Assembly: GCA_020692565.1 (NCBI GenBank)
Contig: JAIMKJ010000004.1
Span: 1 to 64,000 of the forward strand
Reading direction: 5' to 3'
Origin: Thermomonas sp.
Lineage (GTDB): Bacteria; Pseudomonadota; Gammaproteobacteria; Xanthomonadales; Xanthomonadaceae
DNA length: 64,000 nt
In this document: one piece after another, positions 8,988 through 21,108 of the stretch
How positions within the stretch are numbered: position 1 is the first letter of the stretch
How the letters are laid out: every line of letters begins with the position of its first letter
Position numbers and translations under genes: made by a program
Notes under the pieces: generated by a model
Told to the model about the DNA's origin: nothing
What the model saw: the letters and a program-made list of their open reading frames with translations, nothing else
Databases searched by the model: none

Positions 8988-11231
8988 ATGATGAATCTGC
9001 GATCCACCGCCTACGTTTTCTTCGCCGCCGCGCTCAGCACGATGCTGGTGGCCTGCGCCACCGGGTCACAGCCGCAGATCAAGCGCACCGACGGCAAGCC
9101 CACGAGCAGGGCGACGCAGGCCGGCGATACCGTGACCAGCGAACCGCTGGAAAACGAAGCCGATGTCGAAGACGGCCGCCCGCGCCCGCGGATCCGCCGC
9201 GGCAACGGCCAGGTGATCAATGCTGCCGCGGCCAACGCGCCGCTGCCGGACATCGGCGCGACCAGCGGCGAAGCGCGCTTCAACTTCGAAGGCGAATCGC
9301 TGCACGCGGTGGTCAAGGCGATCCTCGGCGACATGCTGGGCCAGAACTACACCATCGCCCCGAACGTGCAGGGCACGGTCACCTATTCCACGCCGCAGCC
9401 GGTGGGTTCGGCGCAGGCGCTGTCGGTGCTGGAGATGATCCTCGGCTGGAACAATGCGCGGATGATCTACAGCGACGGCCGCTACAGCATCGTCCCGGCC
9501 GATCAGGCGCTGGGCACCGGTGTCGTCACCCCCCGCACCGGCTCGCCGCAGAGCGCCCGCGGTTTCGAATCGCGGGTGGTGCCGCTGCGTTACGTCTCGG
9601 CCACCGAGATGGAGAAACTGCTCAAGCCCTACGCACGCCCAAACGCCATCGTCACCGTCGACGGCGGGCGCAACCTGCTGACCATCGCCGGCACCCGCGC
9701 CGAACTGGAAAGCTACCTGCGCACCATCGAAATCTTCGACGTCGACTGGATGTCCAGCATGTCGGTCGGCGTCTACCCGCTGCAGTCCAGCAAGGCCAAC
9801 AAGGTCGTCCAGGATCTGGAAAAAGTCTTCGGCGAGCAGAGCAAGTCGCCGGTCGCCGGCATGTTCCGTTTCATGCCGCTGGACGGCGCCAACGCGGTGC
9901 TTGCGATCACGTCGCAGGCCGATTATCTGGACGACATCGAGGAGTGGATCGAGCGCATCGACGGCGCCGGCGAGGGCCTCAAACTCTATTCGTACCAGTT
10001 GAAATACATCACCGCCAAGGAAATCGGCGCGCGCCTCAGCGAAGTATTCGGCGGTGGCGGCAGCCGTGGGGGCAGCGGCAACGATGGCGGCAATTATTCG
10101 CTGATCCCGGGCGGCCAGATGAACACCATCGGCGGCGGCTCGGATGGCGGCAAGGATGGCGGCGACCTGGGCGGCGGCAGTTCCGGAAGCAGCCAGGGCG
10201 GTCTGGGCGGCGGCTCGCTCTCGCTCGGCCAGAATCCGAGCGGCGGCAGCGGCAGCGTCGTGCTGGAAGTCGGCGGCGACAAGGTGGCGGTGTCGGCGAT
10301 CGAAGAAAACAACACCCTGCTGGTGCGCTCCACCGCATCCGCCTGGCGCTCGATCCTCGACGTGATCGAGAAACTCGACGTGCTGCCGCTGCAGGTGCAC
10401 ATCGAAGCGCAGGTCGCGCAGGTCACCCTGGCGGGCGAACTGGAATACGGCGTGAGCTGGTTCCTGGAAAACGCGGCCACCGAGAACGGCCTGCCGGACG
10501 TGACCGCGCCGGGTCTGGGCACGCCGAGCAAGTGGAGCACGCTGGGCGCCAGCATCGGCGGCGCCAGCGGTCCCGGCCTGGCCTGGACGCTGATCAAGAA
10601 CGACGCCGCGGCGGTGATCCGGGCGCTCGACAGCGTGACCGACGTGAAACTGTTGCAGACACCATCGATCCTGGTCCGCAACAACCAGGAGGCCACCCTG
10701 AACGTCGGCGACCGGATCCCGGTGGTGTCGACCTCGGTCAACCCGATCCTCGGCAACAGCAACAGCATCAGCCAGGTGCAGTACCTCGACACCGGCACGA
10801 TCCTGAAGGTCCGCCCGCGCGTGACCCAGGACGGCGTGGTGTTCATCGAAGTGGTACAGGAAATCAGCTCGCCGTCCGGTGCCCCCGATGCCAACGGCAA
10901 CCGCACCATCAGCACCAGCCGATTGAAGACCAGCGCGGTGTCCCAGAGCGGCGACACCGTGCTGTTGGCGGGCCTGATCACCGACAACGACACCAAGGGG
11001 TCCCGCGGGCTGCCGGGTCTGACCCGGTTGCCGGTGATCGGCGGGCTGTTCGGCACCCAGACCAACAACAAGCGCCGCACCGAGATCATCATCCTGATCA
11101 CGCCGACCGTCGTGCGTAACCAGCAGGAACTGCGCGACTACACCGACGATTATTCGCGCCGTTTCCGCGCGATGGATCCGCTGCCGCCGCCGGGCAAGCT
11201 GCGGGCGGTACCGGCGCAGCCGCACCGCTGA
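8988..11231 (+). CDS. gspD: Type II secretion outer membrane secretin GspD (lipoprotein)
   Basis: Lipobox LVACATG; NNQEATLNVGDRIPVV, TIISTSRLKTSAVSQSGDTVLLAGLI, TEIIILITPTVV secretin motifs. Confidence 0.96.
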   Translation: MMNLRSTAYVFFAAALSTMLVACATGSQPQIKRTDGKPTSRATQAGDTVTSEPLENEADVEDGRPRPRIRRGNGQVINAAAANAPLPDIGATSGEARFNFEGESLHAVVKAILGDMLGQNYTIAPNVQGTVTYSTPQPVGSAQALSVLEMILGWNNARMIYSDGRYSIVPADQALGTGVVTPRTGSPQSARGFESRVVPLRYVSATEMEKLLKPYARPNAIVTVDGGRNLLTIAGTRAELESYLRTIEIFDVDWMSSMSVGVYPLQSSKANKVVQDLEKVFGEQSKSPVAGMFRFMPLDGANAVLAITSQADYLDDIEEWIERIDGAGEGLKLYSYQLKYITAKEIGARLSEVFGGGGSRGGSGNDGGNYSLIPGGQMNTIGGGSDGGKDGGDLGGGSSGSSQGGLGGGSLSLGQNPSGGSGSVVLEVGGDKVAVSAIEENNTLLVRSTASAWRSILDVIEKLDVLPLQVHIEAQVAQVTLAGELEYGVSWFLENAATENGLPDVTAPGLGTPSKWSTLGASIGGASGPGLAWTLIKNDAAAVIRALDSVTDVKLLQTPSILVRNNQEATLNVGDRIPVVSTSVNPILGNSNSISQVQYLDTGTILKVRPRVTQDGVVFIEVVQEISSPSGAPDANGNRTISTSRLKTSAVSQSGDTVLLAGLITDNDTKGSRGLPGLTRLPVIGGLFGTQTNNKRRTEIIILITPTVVRNQQELRDYTDDYSRRFRAMDPLPPPGKLRAVPAQPHR

Positions 11232-11271
11232 AGGCCCGGGCAGTGAGCGCGCTGCCCCAACCAGGCCGACC

Positions 11272-12168
11272 ATGAATACGCTGCCCGTCGTGCTGGTGCC
11301 GGTGGGCGTCGACGACGACGCCCTCGACGCCTGCCTCGCCGCGCTCGACGCCGGCACGCCTCCGGGCACGCGCGTCTGGCTCGCCGACGATGCCCAGGCC
11401 GGCCCGCGCGGCTTGGCGATCGTCGAACGCTGGCTCGCGCGCACCGCGCTGCAGGCCGATTACACCCGGCGCCCGCGGCCCATCGGCGAAGCCGCGCATC
11501 TCGACGACATGCTAAAGGCCTGCGGCGATGCCGATGTGCTGGTATTGGCCAGCGACGCGGTACCGTTTCCCGGCTGGGCCAGCCAGCTCGTGGCCTGCGC
11601 CGCGCGCGATGCCGCCATCGCCACCGCGACGCCTTGGTGCAACGCCGGCGAAACCGCCTCCTGGCCGCGCGTGGGCGAAGTGATGCCGGTACCCGACGAG
11701 CCCGCGCGGCTGGCGCGCGCCGCGGCGTCGCTGCCGCCGCATCACCCCGAACTGCCGGCGGCGGTGAATCATGCGCTGTTCCTGCGCGGCAGCGCGCGGC
11801 GCAAGGCTGGCGGCCTGGATACCGACAGCTACGTGTCGTCGTACGCCGCGCTGGTCGACCTGTCGCTGCGCATGGCCGGGCTCGGCTGGCGGAACGCCCT
11901 GTGCGAAACCGCCTTCGTCGCCCGCTGCGGCGAGGGCGTGCCGCAGGGCGACGATGTCGAAACCCTGGGCGTGCGCTGGCCGGCCTGGCATGCGCGGCTG
12001 GCGCAGTTCCTGATGCACGATCCGCTGCACGCACTACGCGCAGCGCTGGTGCAGGCGTACGCAAGCGCGCAGCCCGACAGCGCCGAGCTGCGCACGCAGC
12101 CGGATCTGTTTACGCAAGCGGAAGCAGATGCGGCGGATGTCGGCACCATCGATGATTGCGATCCATGA
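11272..12168 (+). CDS. Glycosyltransferase family 2-like protein
   Basis: VVLVPVGVDDDALDACLAALDAGTPPGTRVWLADDA GT2-like N-terminus, ADVLVLASDAVPFPGW. Confidence 0.65.
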   Translation: MNTLPVVLVPVGVDDDALDACLAALDAGTPPGTRVWLADDAQAGPRGLAIVERWLARTALQADYTRRPRPIGEAAHLDDMLKACGDADVLVLASDAVPFPGWASQLVACAARDAAIATATPWCNAGETASWPRVGEVMPVPDEPARLARAAASLPPHHPELPAAVNHALFLRGSARRKAGGLDTDSYVSSYAALVDLSLRMAGLGWRNALCETAFVARCGEGVPQGDDVETLGVRWPAWHARLAQFLMHDPLHALRAALVQAYASAQPDSAELRTQPDLFTQAEADAADVGTIDDCDP

Positions 12169-12181
12169 GTTTGTCGAAGGC

Positions 12182-12550
12182 AAGAGCAAATCCCCCCGTC
12201 GTCCGCTCCGCGGACGCCGACCCCCTTTTCCAAAGGGGGCAAGCAAAGCGCCGTGCTCAAGAAAACATTTGTCATTCGAACATGGGCAAAGATTCGAATA
12301 GAGCAGGCGAGCAAGGCGGCGTCGGCATGCCAGAAAGAGCGGGCATGTCGGAAACACTGGACAAGTCGGAAAGAGTCGCCAAGTCAGAAAGAGCAGGCAA
12401 GTCAGAAAGCGTGGACAAGTCATCAAGAGTCGACAAGTCATTAAGACTCGACAATTCATTAAGACTCGACAAGTCAAAAACAGCCGACGAATCGAACATC
12501 AACGGCGAATACCCCCCTTTGGAAAAGGGGGGCAGGGGGGATTTGCTCTT
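12182..12550. repeat. Inverted-repeat-bounded element containing an 18-bp tandem repeat array
   Basis: AAGAGCAAATCCCCCC...CCCCCTTTTCCAAAGGGGG (12182-12239) occurs inverted at 12512-12550. Confidence 0.8.
12324..12494. repeat. About 9.5 tandem copies of an 18-bp unit (consensus GACAAGTCRKWAAGAGTC-like)
   Basis: Units start at 12324, 12342, 12360, 12378, 12396, 12414, 12432, 12450, 12468. Confidence 0.9.
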
Positions 12551-12614
12551 CGGACTTCGCTCACCCGCAAAGCCATGCATGACCCGGGCGTCACGGAAGA
12601 TGGGGAGCTGACAG

Positions 12615-13469
12615 ATGTCCACCGACGCGCAAACGTCCGCTTCCGACATCGCCGCCATCGTCGTGACCTACCAGAGCGCCGAGACTATCGCTGCCTGTCT
12701 TGAGCGGCTGCGCGCGGCCGAAGGCATGGCGCAGATCCGGGTGGTCGACAACGCCTCCACCGACGGCACCCTGGAGATCGTGCAGCGCCACGCGCTCGCC
12801 GATCCGCGCGTACGCTTCATCGCCAACCCCGACAACCCGGGTTTCGGCACCGGCTGCAATCAGGGTGCCGACGACAGCGATGCGCCGTGGCTGGCGTTCG
12901 TGAATCCGGATTGTCTGGTGGAGGCCGACACCCTCGTACGGCTGCGCGCGCATGCGCGGGCCTGCGCGCGCGAAGGGCTGCTCGGCGCCGATCTGGTCGA
13001 CGAGGCCGGCGTGCGCGACGGCGCCGCGCGTCGTCGCGACCCCGATTTCGCCGCGATGCTGCGCAACCCGGCCGCGCGCAGGCTCGATGTCGCCGTCGAC
13101 GCATCGCAGACATTGCAGGCGGTACAGGCGGTCTCCGGCGCGCTGATGTTCCTGCCGCGCACGCTGATGCAACGCATCGAAGGCTTCGACCAGGGGTATC
13201 GCCTGCATGCCGAAGACCTCGACCTGTGCCGCCGCGCGCGCGAAGCCGGCGCGTTCCTCGCGGTCGCCAACGATGTCCGTGTCGTCCACGTCCGCGGCGT
13301 GTCCAGCCGCTCGCGGCCGGTGTTCGTGGAGTGGCACAAGCACCGTGGATTGGCGCGTTATTTCCGCAAATTCGAAGCGTCGCGTCGCGGCGTGTTGGTA
13401 CGGCTATGCGTGTACGCGATGATCTGGGCGCGGTTTCCGCTCGCGGCGCTGCGGGCGATGGCGCGCTGA
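12615..13469 (+). CDS. Glycosyltransferase family 2 (rhamnosyltransferase-like)
   Basis: AAIVVTYQSAETIAACLERL, RVVDNASTDGTLEIV, NPDNPGFGTGCNQG, LHAEDLDLCRRAREAG. Confidence 0.92.
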   Translation: MSTDAQTSASDIAAIVVTYQSAETIAACLERLRAAEGMAQIRVVDNASTDGTLEIVQRHALADPRVRFIANPDNPGFGTGCNQGADDSDAPWLAFVNPDCLVEADTLVRLRAHARACAREGLLGADLVDEAGVRDGAARRRDPDFAAMLRNPAARRLDVAVDASQTLQAVQAVSGALMFLPRTLMQRIEGFDQGYRLHAEDLDLCRRAREAGAFLAVANDVRVVHVRGVSSRSRPVFVEWHKHRGLARYFRKFEASRRGVLVRLCVYAMIWARFPLAALRAMAR

Positions 13470-14683
13470 TGTCTCGCCGCATCTGGATCGCAGCGTCGTT
13501 GTCCATGCTGCAGTTCGCGAACTTCGCCTGCGTGGCCGCCGCGCCGACGGATGGCCTGTTCGACAGGATCGAAACCGCCGAAATCGATCGCCTCGTTCGC
13601 GACGTCTGCCGCAAGGACGTCGTGCTGCTCGGCGAGGATGCGAGCCACGGCGGCGGGCGCACGTTCGAGGTCAAGACCGAGATCGTGAAGCGGCTGGTGT
13701 CGCGCTGCGGTTTCGGCGCGGTGCTGTTCGAAAGTCAGCTTTACGACATGCTGGATGTCGAACATGCGGTTGCCGACAGGACCGCGACGCCGACGCGACT
13801 GGCCGGGGCCATCGGTGCGCTGTGGGCCCGCGCGGAAGAATCGAAGCCGTTGGTCGACTATCTGTCTCGCGAAACCCTGGCCGGCCGCATCCGCGTGGCC
13901 GGCATCGACCCGCAGGTCGGCGGGATCATGGGCGCGTATTCGAAACAGAGGCTCGGCGCTGCGCTGGCGACGCCGCTGGCGGATGCGCGTCGCGAGCCGT
14001 GCCGGCGCGAGATCGACATGCACAACGGCTGGCGCTACGACGACGCGCATCCGTTCGACGATGCGGCGCAGCAGCGACTGCGCGGCTGCATCGACGACAT
14101 CCGCATCGCGCTGGCCGCGCAGGACATCGATCCGGGATCGGAAGTCGCGGCGATGGCCGGGTCGTATTCGCGCTATCTCGACATGGCGATGCATGGCGAC
14201 GGCAACCAGCGCGACCTCGGCATGTACGAGAACCTGCAATGGCATCGCGGACGCTGGCCGAGAGGCACGAAAGTCATCGTCTGGTGCGCCACCGTGCACG
14301 CCGCGAAAGCGCTGCACGGGCTGGCGACCGACATGACGCCGATGGGCCGGCATCTGCATGCGGCCTACGGCGAGCGGGCTTACGGCAAACGCGTTGCCGT
14401 CATCGGATTCACCGCGCTGTCGGGGCGGTTCGGCAATCCCGGCACCGTCGGCGAACCGAACGTGCTGCAGCCCGCGGAAGCGGGCGCGTTGGAGCGAGTG
14501 GTGTTGGCGGACAGCGATGCGGGCCTGCGCTATGTCGACGGCAAGCGCCTCAAGCGCCTCGGCACGATCGTGTCGCGCCCGATCAACTACCGGAAACAGC
14601 ACGCGGCGCCGTGGGCGGATGTCCTCGATGGCCTGGTCGTGCTGCGCGAGGAGCGGGCGACGACCCCGTTGCGGCCCCGGTAG
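13469..14683 (+). CDS. Erythromycin esterase-like family protein, probable signal peptide
   Basis: DVVLLGEDASHGGGRTFEVKTEIVKRLV, KVIVWCATVHAAK; ATG 13469 overlaps previous stop. Confidence 0.8.
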   Translation: MSRRIWIAASLSMLQFANFACVAAAPTDGLFDRIETAEIDRLVRDVCRKDVVLLGEDASHGGGRTFEVKTEIVKRLVSRCGFGAVLFESQLYDMLDVEHAVADRTATPTRLAGAIGALWARAEESKPLVDYLSRETLAGRIRVAGIDPQVGGIMGAYSKQRLGAALATPLADARREPCRREIDMHNGWRYDDAHPFDDAAQQRLRGCIDDIRIALAAQDIDPGSEVAAMAGSYSRYLDMAMHGDGNQRDLGMYENLQWHRGRWPRGTKVIVWCATVHAAKALHGLATDMTPMGRHLHAAYGERAYGKRVAVIGFTALSGRFGNPGTVGEPNVLQPAEAGALERVVLADSDAGLRYVDGKRLKRLGTIVSRPINYRKQHAAPWADVLDGLVVLREERATTPLRPR

Positions 14684-14949
14684 AGCGGCCTTCAGGCCAC
14701 TGCTTTTTTACAGCGCCAGCGCATTTCGAACCCTTGCCGTTTCAGCGGTGCCGTACGGACGCGCTTCCGTTGTCGTCCGCGTGACGCGTTCGTCGCGTGG
14801 CGCAGATACCGCAGGCGGTGGCGTCGTTCCCGAAAGCTCGACGCGCCGCTGCAAGCCAAGTCGACGCACATCGCGGGGTGGACGATACTATGGGCGCGCG
14901 CTTCGTTCGCGCATGTGAAGTACATGGGTCGAGCAAGCGCTCGCAGGGG

Positions 14950-15759
14950 ATGTTGAAGATGCTGGATTCCGGCCATTGCGCCAACTGCGACCGCGCCATC
15001 GACAATGCGGATCAGAAGTTCTGCCCGGCTTGCGGCCAACCCACGCCGGCGCATCGCATCGATTGGCATTTTCTTGGGCACGAACTCGAACACAGTGTGC
15101 TGCACATGGATCGCGGCCTCTTGTATTCGTTGAAGCATCTGATGCTGCGGCCCGGCCACTTCATCCGCGACTACATCGAAGGGCGACGCGCGCATCACGT
15201 CAAGCCGTTGCTGCTCATCATGATCCTGGCGGCCGCGCTGGTGTTCCTCGCCAGATATTTTCTGGAAGGCGATGTGGTCGGCCTGGCCGTCGCGATGGGC
15301 GGTACCGCCGGTGCCGGCGCAGGCGCGGATGGGCCGTTCGATCCGGCACGGCTCTTCAGCGCGCTCGAGGTCGTGACCGGTTGGATGAACCGCAACTACG
15401 CAGTGGCGACCCTGTTGTTGCTGCCGTTCGAAGCGGCGGCGTTCAAGCTGGCGTTCCGCCGCGTCGGGCATCTGAATTACCCCGAGTGGCTGGTGATCAC
15501 GGCCTTCCTGACCGTGCAGACCTTCGTCGTCATGGCGTTTGCGGTTCCGGCGGAACACTGGTTTCCGCAGGTCCGCAGCTGGGCGTTGTCGCTGGCCGTG
15601 GTCTACAGCGTGTTTTCGCTGATGCAGTTTTTCAGGCCCTATCCGCGTTGGAAAGCGGTGTTGCGCAGTCTGCTCGGCTTCGGGCTTTTCACGCTGATCA
15701 ATTTCGCGTTCGGCCTCGTCATGGCGGCTGTCCTGCTTGCGCTGCCCGCGCAGCATTGA
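14950..15759 (+). CDS. DUF3667-type membrane protein with N-terminal zinc ribbon
   Basis: CANCDRAIDNADQKFCPACGQ, SLKHLMLRPGHFIRDYIEGRRAHHVKPL, several TM segments. Confidence 0.8.
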   Translation: MLKMLDSGHCANCDRAIDNADQKFCPACGQPTPAHRIDWHFLGHELEHSVLHMDRGLLYSLKHLMLRPGHFIRDYIEGRRAHHVKPLLLIMILAAALVFLARYFLEGDVVGLAVAMGGTAGAGAGADGPFDPARLFSALEVVTGWMNRNYAVATLLLLPFEAAAFKLAFRRVGHLNYPEWLVITAFLTVQTFVVMAFAVPAEHWFPQVRSWALSLAVVYSVFSLMQFFRPYPRWKAVLRSLLGFGLFTLINFAFGLVMAAVLLALPAQH

Positions 15760-15774
15760 CCGCCGACGCGCGGC

Positions 15775-16626
15775 TCAGCGATAGCGATTGATCTGATCGC
15801 GCAGGTCGCGGGCCGCACGCGCGGCGGCCTCGGCGTAATCGTCGCCTTTGGATGCGTACAGGATCGCGCGGGAGGAACTGATGATCAGGCCGGTGCCGTC
15901 GGCGCTGCGCGCGTGGGTCACCACCGCTTCGACATCGCCGCCCTGCGCGCCGACACCGGGCACCAGGAACGGCATGTCGCCGACGATGGCGCGGACCTCG
16001 CGCAATTGTTCCGGCCACGTGGCGCCGACCACCAGCGCGCAGTTGCGGTTCCCGTTCCAGTCGCGCGCGATCTTCTCGGCGACGTGCTGGTACAGCGGGC
16101 GCCCGCCGATGACCATGTCCTGCAGATCGCCGGCGCCCGCGTTGGAGGTGCGGCACAGGATCACCACGCCCTTGTCGGCGCGGTCGAGGAACGGCTGCAC
16201 GGAATCGCGGCCCAGGTAGGGATTCACCGTCACCGCGTCGGCGCCGTAACGGTCGAAGGCCTCGCTGGCGTAATGCTGGGCGGTGCTGCCGATGTCGCCG
16301 CGCTTGCTGTCCAGGATCACCGGAATGTGCGGATAGCGGAAGCGCACGTGCATCATCAGCATGCGCAGCGCTTCTTCGGCATGCGCGGCGGCGAAATGCG
16401 CGATCTGTGGTTTGAAAGCGCAGGCGTATTCGGCGGTGGCGTCGACGATGTCGCGGCAGAAGTCGAAGATCGCATCGTGGTCGTTGACGAACTTCGCGGG
16501 GAATTTCGCCGGCTCCGGATCCAGGCCGACGCAGACCAGCGAATCGGCGTGTTCCCAGCGGTCGCGGAGTCGGTCGATGAAACCTCGCATCGGTTCGGGC
16601 GTCTTCAGGTTCTGGGTGTCGATCAT
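15775..16626 (-). CDS. pyrF: Orotidine 5'-phosphate decarboxylase
   Basis: [42 protein letters not shown]. Confidence 0.96.
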   Translation of the reverse strand: MIDTQNLKTPEPMRGFIDRLRDRWEHADSLVCVGLDPEPAKFPAKFVNDHDAIFDFCRDIVDATAEYACAFKPQIAHFAAAHAEEALRMLMMHVRFRYPHIPVILDSKRGDIGSTAQHYASEAFDRYGADAVTVNPYLGRDSVQPFLDRADKGVVILCRTSNAGAGDLQDMVIGGRPLYQHVAEKIARDWNGNRNCALVVGATWPEQLREVRAIVGDMPFLVPGVGAQGGDVEAVVTHARSADGTGLIISSSRAILYASKGDDYAEAAARAARDLRDQINRYR

Positions 16627-16759
16627 GATTTCAAAGATGCGTGCGGTGCGTAAGGATGCCGGATGCCCGATTCGGCCCTGATCCGGTGAACTGTGCCTCA
16701 GTTCGGGAAAGTCGTCTTCGCCGGATGCGAAACGCCCGCCATGAAGGCGGGCGCAGGTC

Positions 16760-18424
<1,665 letters not shown>

Positions 18425-18709
18425 GGGGGCTTCCGGTGTGACGCGACGCCGGCCCGATGGGGGCGGCGTCGCAGTGGCGGGCAGCGGCCACCTGCGCAGG
18501 GCAGGGGCCGCGAAGAAGACTCTGGGGTTGGCGGCGATTATACCGGCCCGCGCCCGGCGCACGGCAGGCCCGGTTGTCCAAGCGGGCCGCAGCGGTCGGG
18601 TTCGGACGGCTGAATGCCGGTTCACGGCATCGCGAACGGGACGGAACGCATTCAGGTTCGACGCGCCATTCTCGGCGCGTCCCAACCGCAATCCCACAGG
18701 AGGCCCCGC

Positions 18710-19171
18710 ATGAAACGCACCAGCCGCATCCTTCCGGTCCTGGCCCTGGCGATCGCCGCCGCCGTCTCCATGCCGGCGATGGCCCGCGACGGGCACCGGG
18801 ATCGCGACGACCGCCATGATCGCCGCAGCGAATATCGCAGCGACCACCGCGACGATCGCTACGACCGCAAGCACGACCGCCGCGACAATCGCCGGTACGA
18901 CGACCGCCGCTACGGCCGCGACCGCGTGGTCTACAACACCCCGCATCGCGTGATCTACCGCAACGGTCCGCCGCCGCATGCCTATCCGCGCTGGTCCCGC
19001 GGCGTCCGCTACAACAGCCACGGCTACGCCCCCACCTATGTGGTTCGCGACTACCGCAGCTACGGTCTGTACGAGCCGCCCCGCGGTTACCACTGGCGTC
19101 GCGACGACCGTGGCGACTTCATCATGGTCGCCATCGCCACCGGCCTGATCGCGAGCGTGATCTTCCGCTGA
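18710..19171 (+). CDS. RcnB family periplasmic protein
   Basis: Signal peptide; Arg/Asp-rich low-complexity region; C-terminal PPRGYHWRRDDRGDFIMVAIATGLIASVI. Confidence 0.82.
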   Translation: MKRTSRILPVLALAIAAAVSMPAMARDGHRDRDDRHDRRSEYRSDHRDDRYDRKHDRRDNRRYDDRRYGRDRVVYNTPHRVIYRNGPPPHAYPRWSRGVRYNSHGYAPTYVVRDYRSYGLYEPPRGYHWRRDDRGDFIMVAIATGLIASVIFR

Positions 19172-19219
19172 GGCATCGGTCGAGCCGGGGTTCCGGCGAA
19201 CCATACGGTATGCAATGCA

Positions 19220-19252
19220 ACGGCGCGTCCTTCGGGGCGCGTTTTTTTGGGG
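19220..19252 (+). terminator. Rho-independent terminator after RcnB-like gene
   Basis: GGCGCGTCCTTCGGGGCGCGTTTTTTT. Confidence 0.75.
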
Positions 19253-19310
19253 ACGGGCCCCGCCCGACGGTGGGCTACAATGACCGGGTCATCCTGCCCC
19301 CGGAGTGCCG

Positions 19311-20576
19311 ATGTTCCCGCGCGACAGCCGTATTGAAGGTTTCGATCCCGAATTGGCCGCTGCGATCGCCGCGGAAAACCGTCGCCAGGAAGATCATGTC
19401 GAACTGATCGCATCCGAGAACTACGCCAGCCCGCGGGTGATGGAAGCGCAGGGCAGTCAGCTCACCAACAAATACGCCGAGGGTTACGTCGGCAAGCGTT
19501 ATTACGGCGGCTGCGAGTATGTCGACGTGGCCGAAACGCTGGCGATCGAGCGCCTGAAGCGACTCTATGGCGCCGACTACGCCAACGTGCAGCCGCATTC
19601 CGGCTCGCAGGCCAACCAGGCGGTGTATTTCGCGCTGCTGAAGCCGGGCGACACCGTGCTGGGCATGTCGCTGGCGCATGGCGGGCACCTCACCCACGGC
19701 GCCAAGGCCAATATCTCCGGCAAACTCTTCAATATCGTGTCCTACGGCGTGAACGACGCCGGCATGATCGATTACGACGAAGTCGAACGCATCGCCCTGG
19801 AAAGCAAGCCGAAAATGATCATCGGCGGCTTCAGCGCCTACTCGCAGATCGTCGACTGGGCGCGTTTCCGCGCCATCGCCGACAAGGTCGGCGCGTATCT
19901 CTTCGTGGACATGGCGCACGTCGCCGGCCTCGTCGCCGCGGGCGTGTATCCCAATCCCGTGCCGCACGCGCATGTGGTCACTTCCACCACCCACAAGACC
20001 CTGCGCGGCCCGCGCGGCGGCTTCATCGTCTGCAAGGCCAACGAGGAACTGGAGAAGAAGTTCCAGTCGCTGGTGTTCCCCGGCCTGCAGGGCGGCCCGC
20101 TGATGCACGTGATCGCGGCCAAGGCGGTCGCGTTCAAGGAAGCGCTGGAGCCCGAATTCAAGACCTATCAGCAGCAGGTGGTGAAGAACGCGCAGGCGAT
20201 GGCCGAGACGATCATCGCGCGCGGCTACAAGATCGTGTCCGGCGGCACGCAGAATCATCTGATGCTGGTCGACATGATCGGCAAGGTGGCTTCTGGCAAG
20301 AGTTTGACCGGCAAGGACGCGGAAGAAGCCCTCGGCCGCGCCCACATCACCGTCAACAAGAACGCGGTGCCGAACGATCCGCAGAAGCCGGTCTACACCT
20401 CCGGCCTGCGCATCGGCACCCCGGCGGTCACCACCCGCGGCTATCTGGAAGCGGATTGTGTGGCGCTGGCCGGCTGGATCTGCGACGTGCTGGACAATCC
20501 GACCGACGAAGCCGTGATCGCCGCGGTGCGCGAGAACGTCACCCAGCAGTGCCGTCAGTTTCCCGTCTACGGATGA
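19311..20576 (+). CDS. glyA: Serine hydroxymethyltransferase
   Basis: [56 protein letters not shown]. Confidence 0.97.
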   Translation: MFPRDSRIEGFDPELAAAIAAENRRQEDHVELIASENYASPRVMEAQGSQLTNKYAEGYVGKRYYGGCEYVDVAETLAIERLKRLYGADYANVQPHSGSQANQAVYFALLKPGDTVLGMSLAHGGHLTHGAKANISGKLFNIVSYGVNDAGMIDYDEVERIALESKPKMIIGGFSAYSQIVDWARFRAIADKVGAYLFVDMAHVAGLVAAGVYPNPVPHAHVVTSTTHKTLRGPRGGFIVCKANEELEKKFQSLVFPGLQGGPLMHVIAAKAVAFKEALEPEFKTYQQQVVKNAQAMAETIIARGYKIVSGGTQNHLMLVDMIGKVASGKSLTGKDAEEALGRAHITVNKNAVPNDPQKPVYTSGLRIGTPAVTTRGYLEADCVALAGWICDVLDNPTDEAVIAAVRENVTQQCRQFPVYG

Positions 20577-21103
20577 GATCGCGCGTCGCCCGTGCGGGAA
20601 TCCTCGCGGCGCTATCGCTCGCTGCCGGTTGTGCTGCGGTCGAGCCCGGTGTGACCTTTCGTGGGCGCCTCCCGGCGCCGGGTGAAGTCCCCGCGAGTCC
20701 GGCGCTGGCGAGGGTGCTGTCGGTGTCCAGTCCCGCATCATGCCCCGATGCCTCGACCCAGCGCATCGCGGCCGCCGAGGTCCAGCGGCGCATCGACGGT
20801 TGGCGCGAGGATATTCAGGCGTCGACGGAATCGGAATATCGCGCTCCCGACATGACCTACCGCGCGCCGATCGCCGATTACCCCGCTGCGATGCTTCGCG
20901 ACGGGACATCCGGCGCGGTTCTGTTGTTGCTGCTGATCGATGCGGCTGGCGGCGTGACCCAGGCGATTCCGGTGTGCTCGACGGACGACAGTTTCGCCGC
21001 TGTTGCGGCACGCTCGGCGAAGCAGAACCGCTACCGGCCCGCCGGCATCCGCGACCGGACCATGCGCAGCGCCGCGTTCCTGCCTTACTCGTATAGCCCG
21101 TAG
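20573..21103 (+). CDS. Putative lipoprotein with TonB C-terminal-like region
   Basis: Lipobox [49 protein letters not shown]. Confidence 0.65.
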   Translation: MRSRVARAGILAALSLAAGCAAVEPGVTFRGRLPAPGEVPASPALARVLSVSSPASCPDASTQRIAAAEVQRRIDGWREDIQASTESEYRAPDMTYRAPIADYPAAMLRDGTSGAVLLLLLIDAAGGVTQAIPVCSTDDSFAAVAARSAKQNRYRPAGIRDRTMRSAAFLPYSYSP

Positions 21104-21108
21104 CGCCA

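Noticed and set aside
12324-12494. CRISPR array
   Set aside because: Contiguous degenerate 18-bp units with no unique spacers and no cas genes in the window.
12156-12611. ORFs over the 18-bp tandem array (plus 12156-12611 and minus 12034-12477) as genes
   Set aside because: Hexapeptide repetition is explained by an 18-bp period divisible by three; no RBS or domain, and both strands look equally open.
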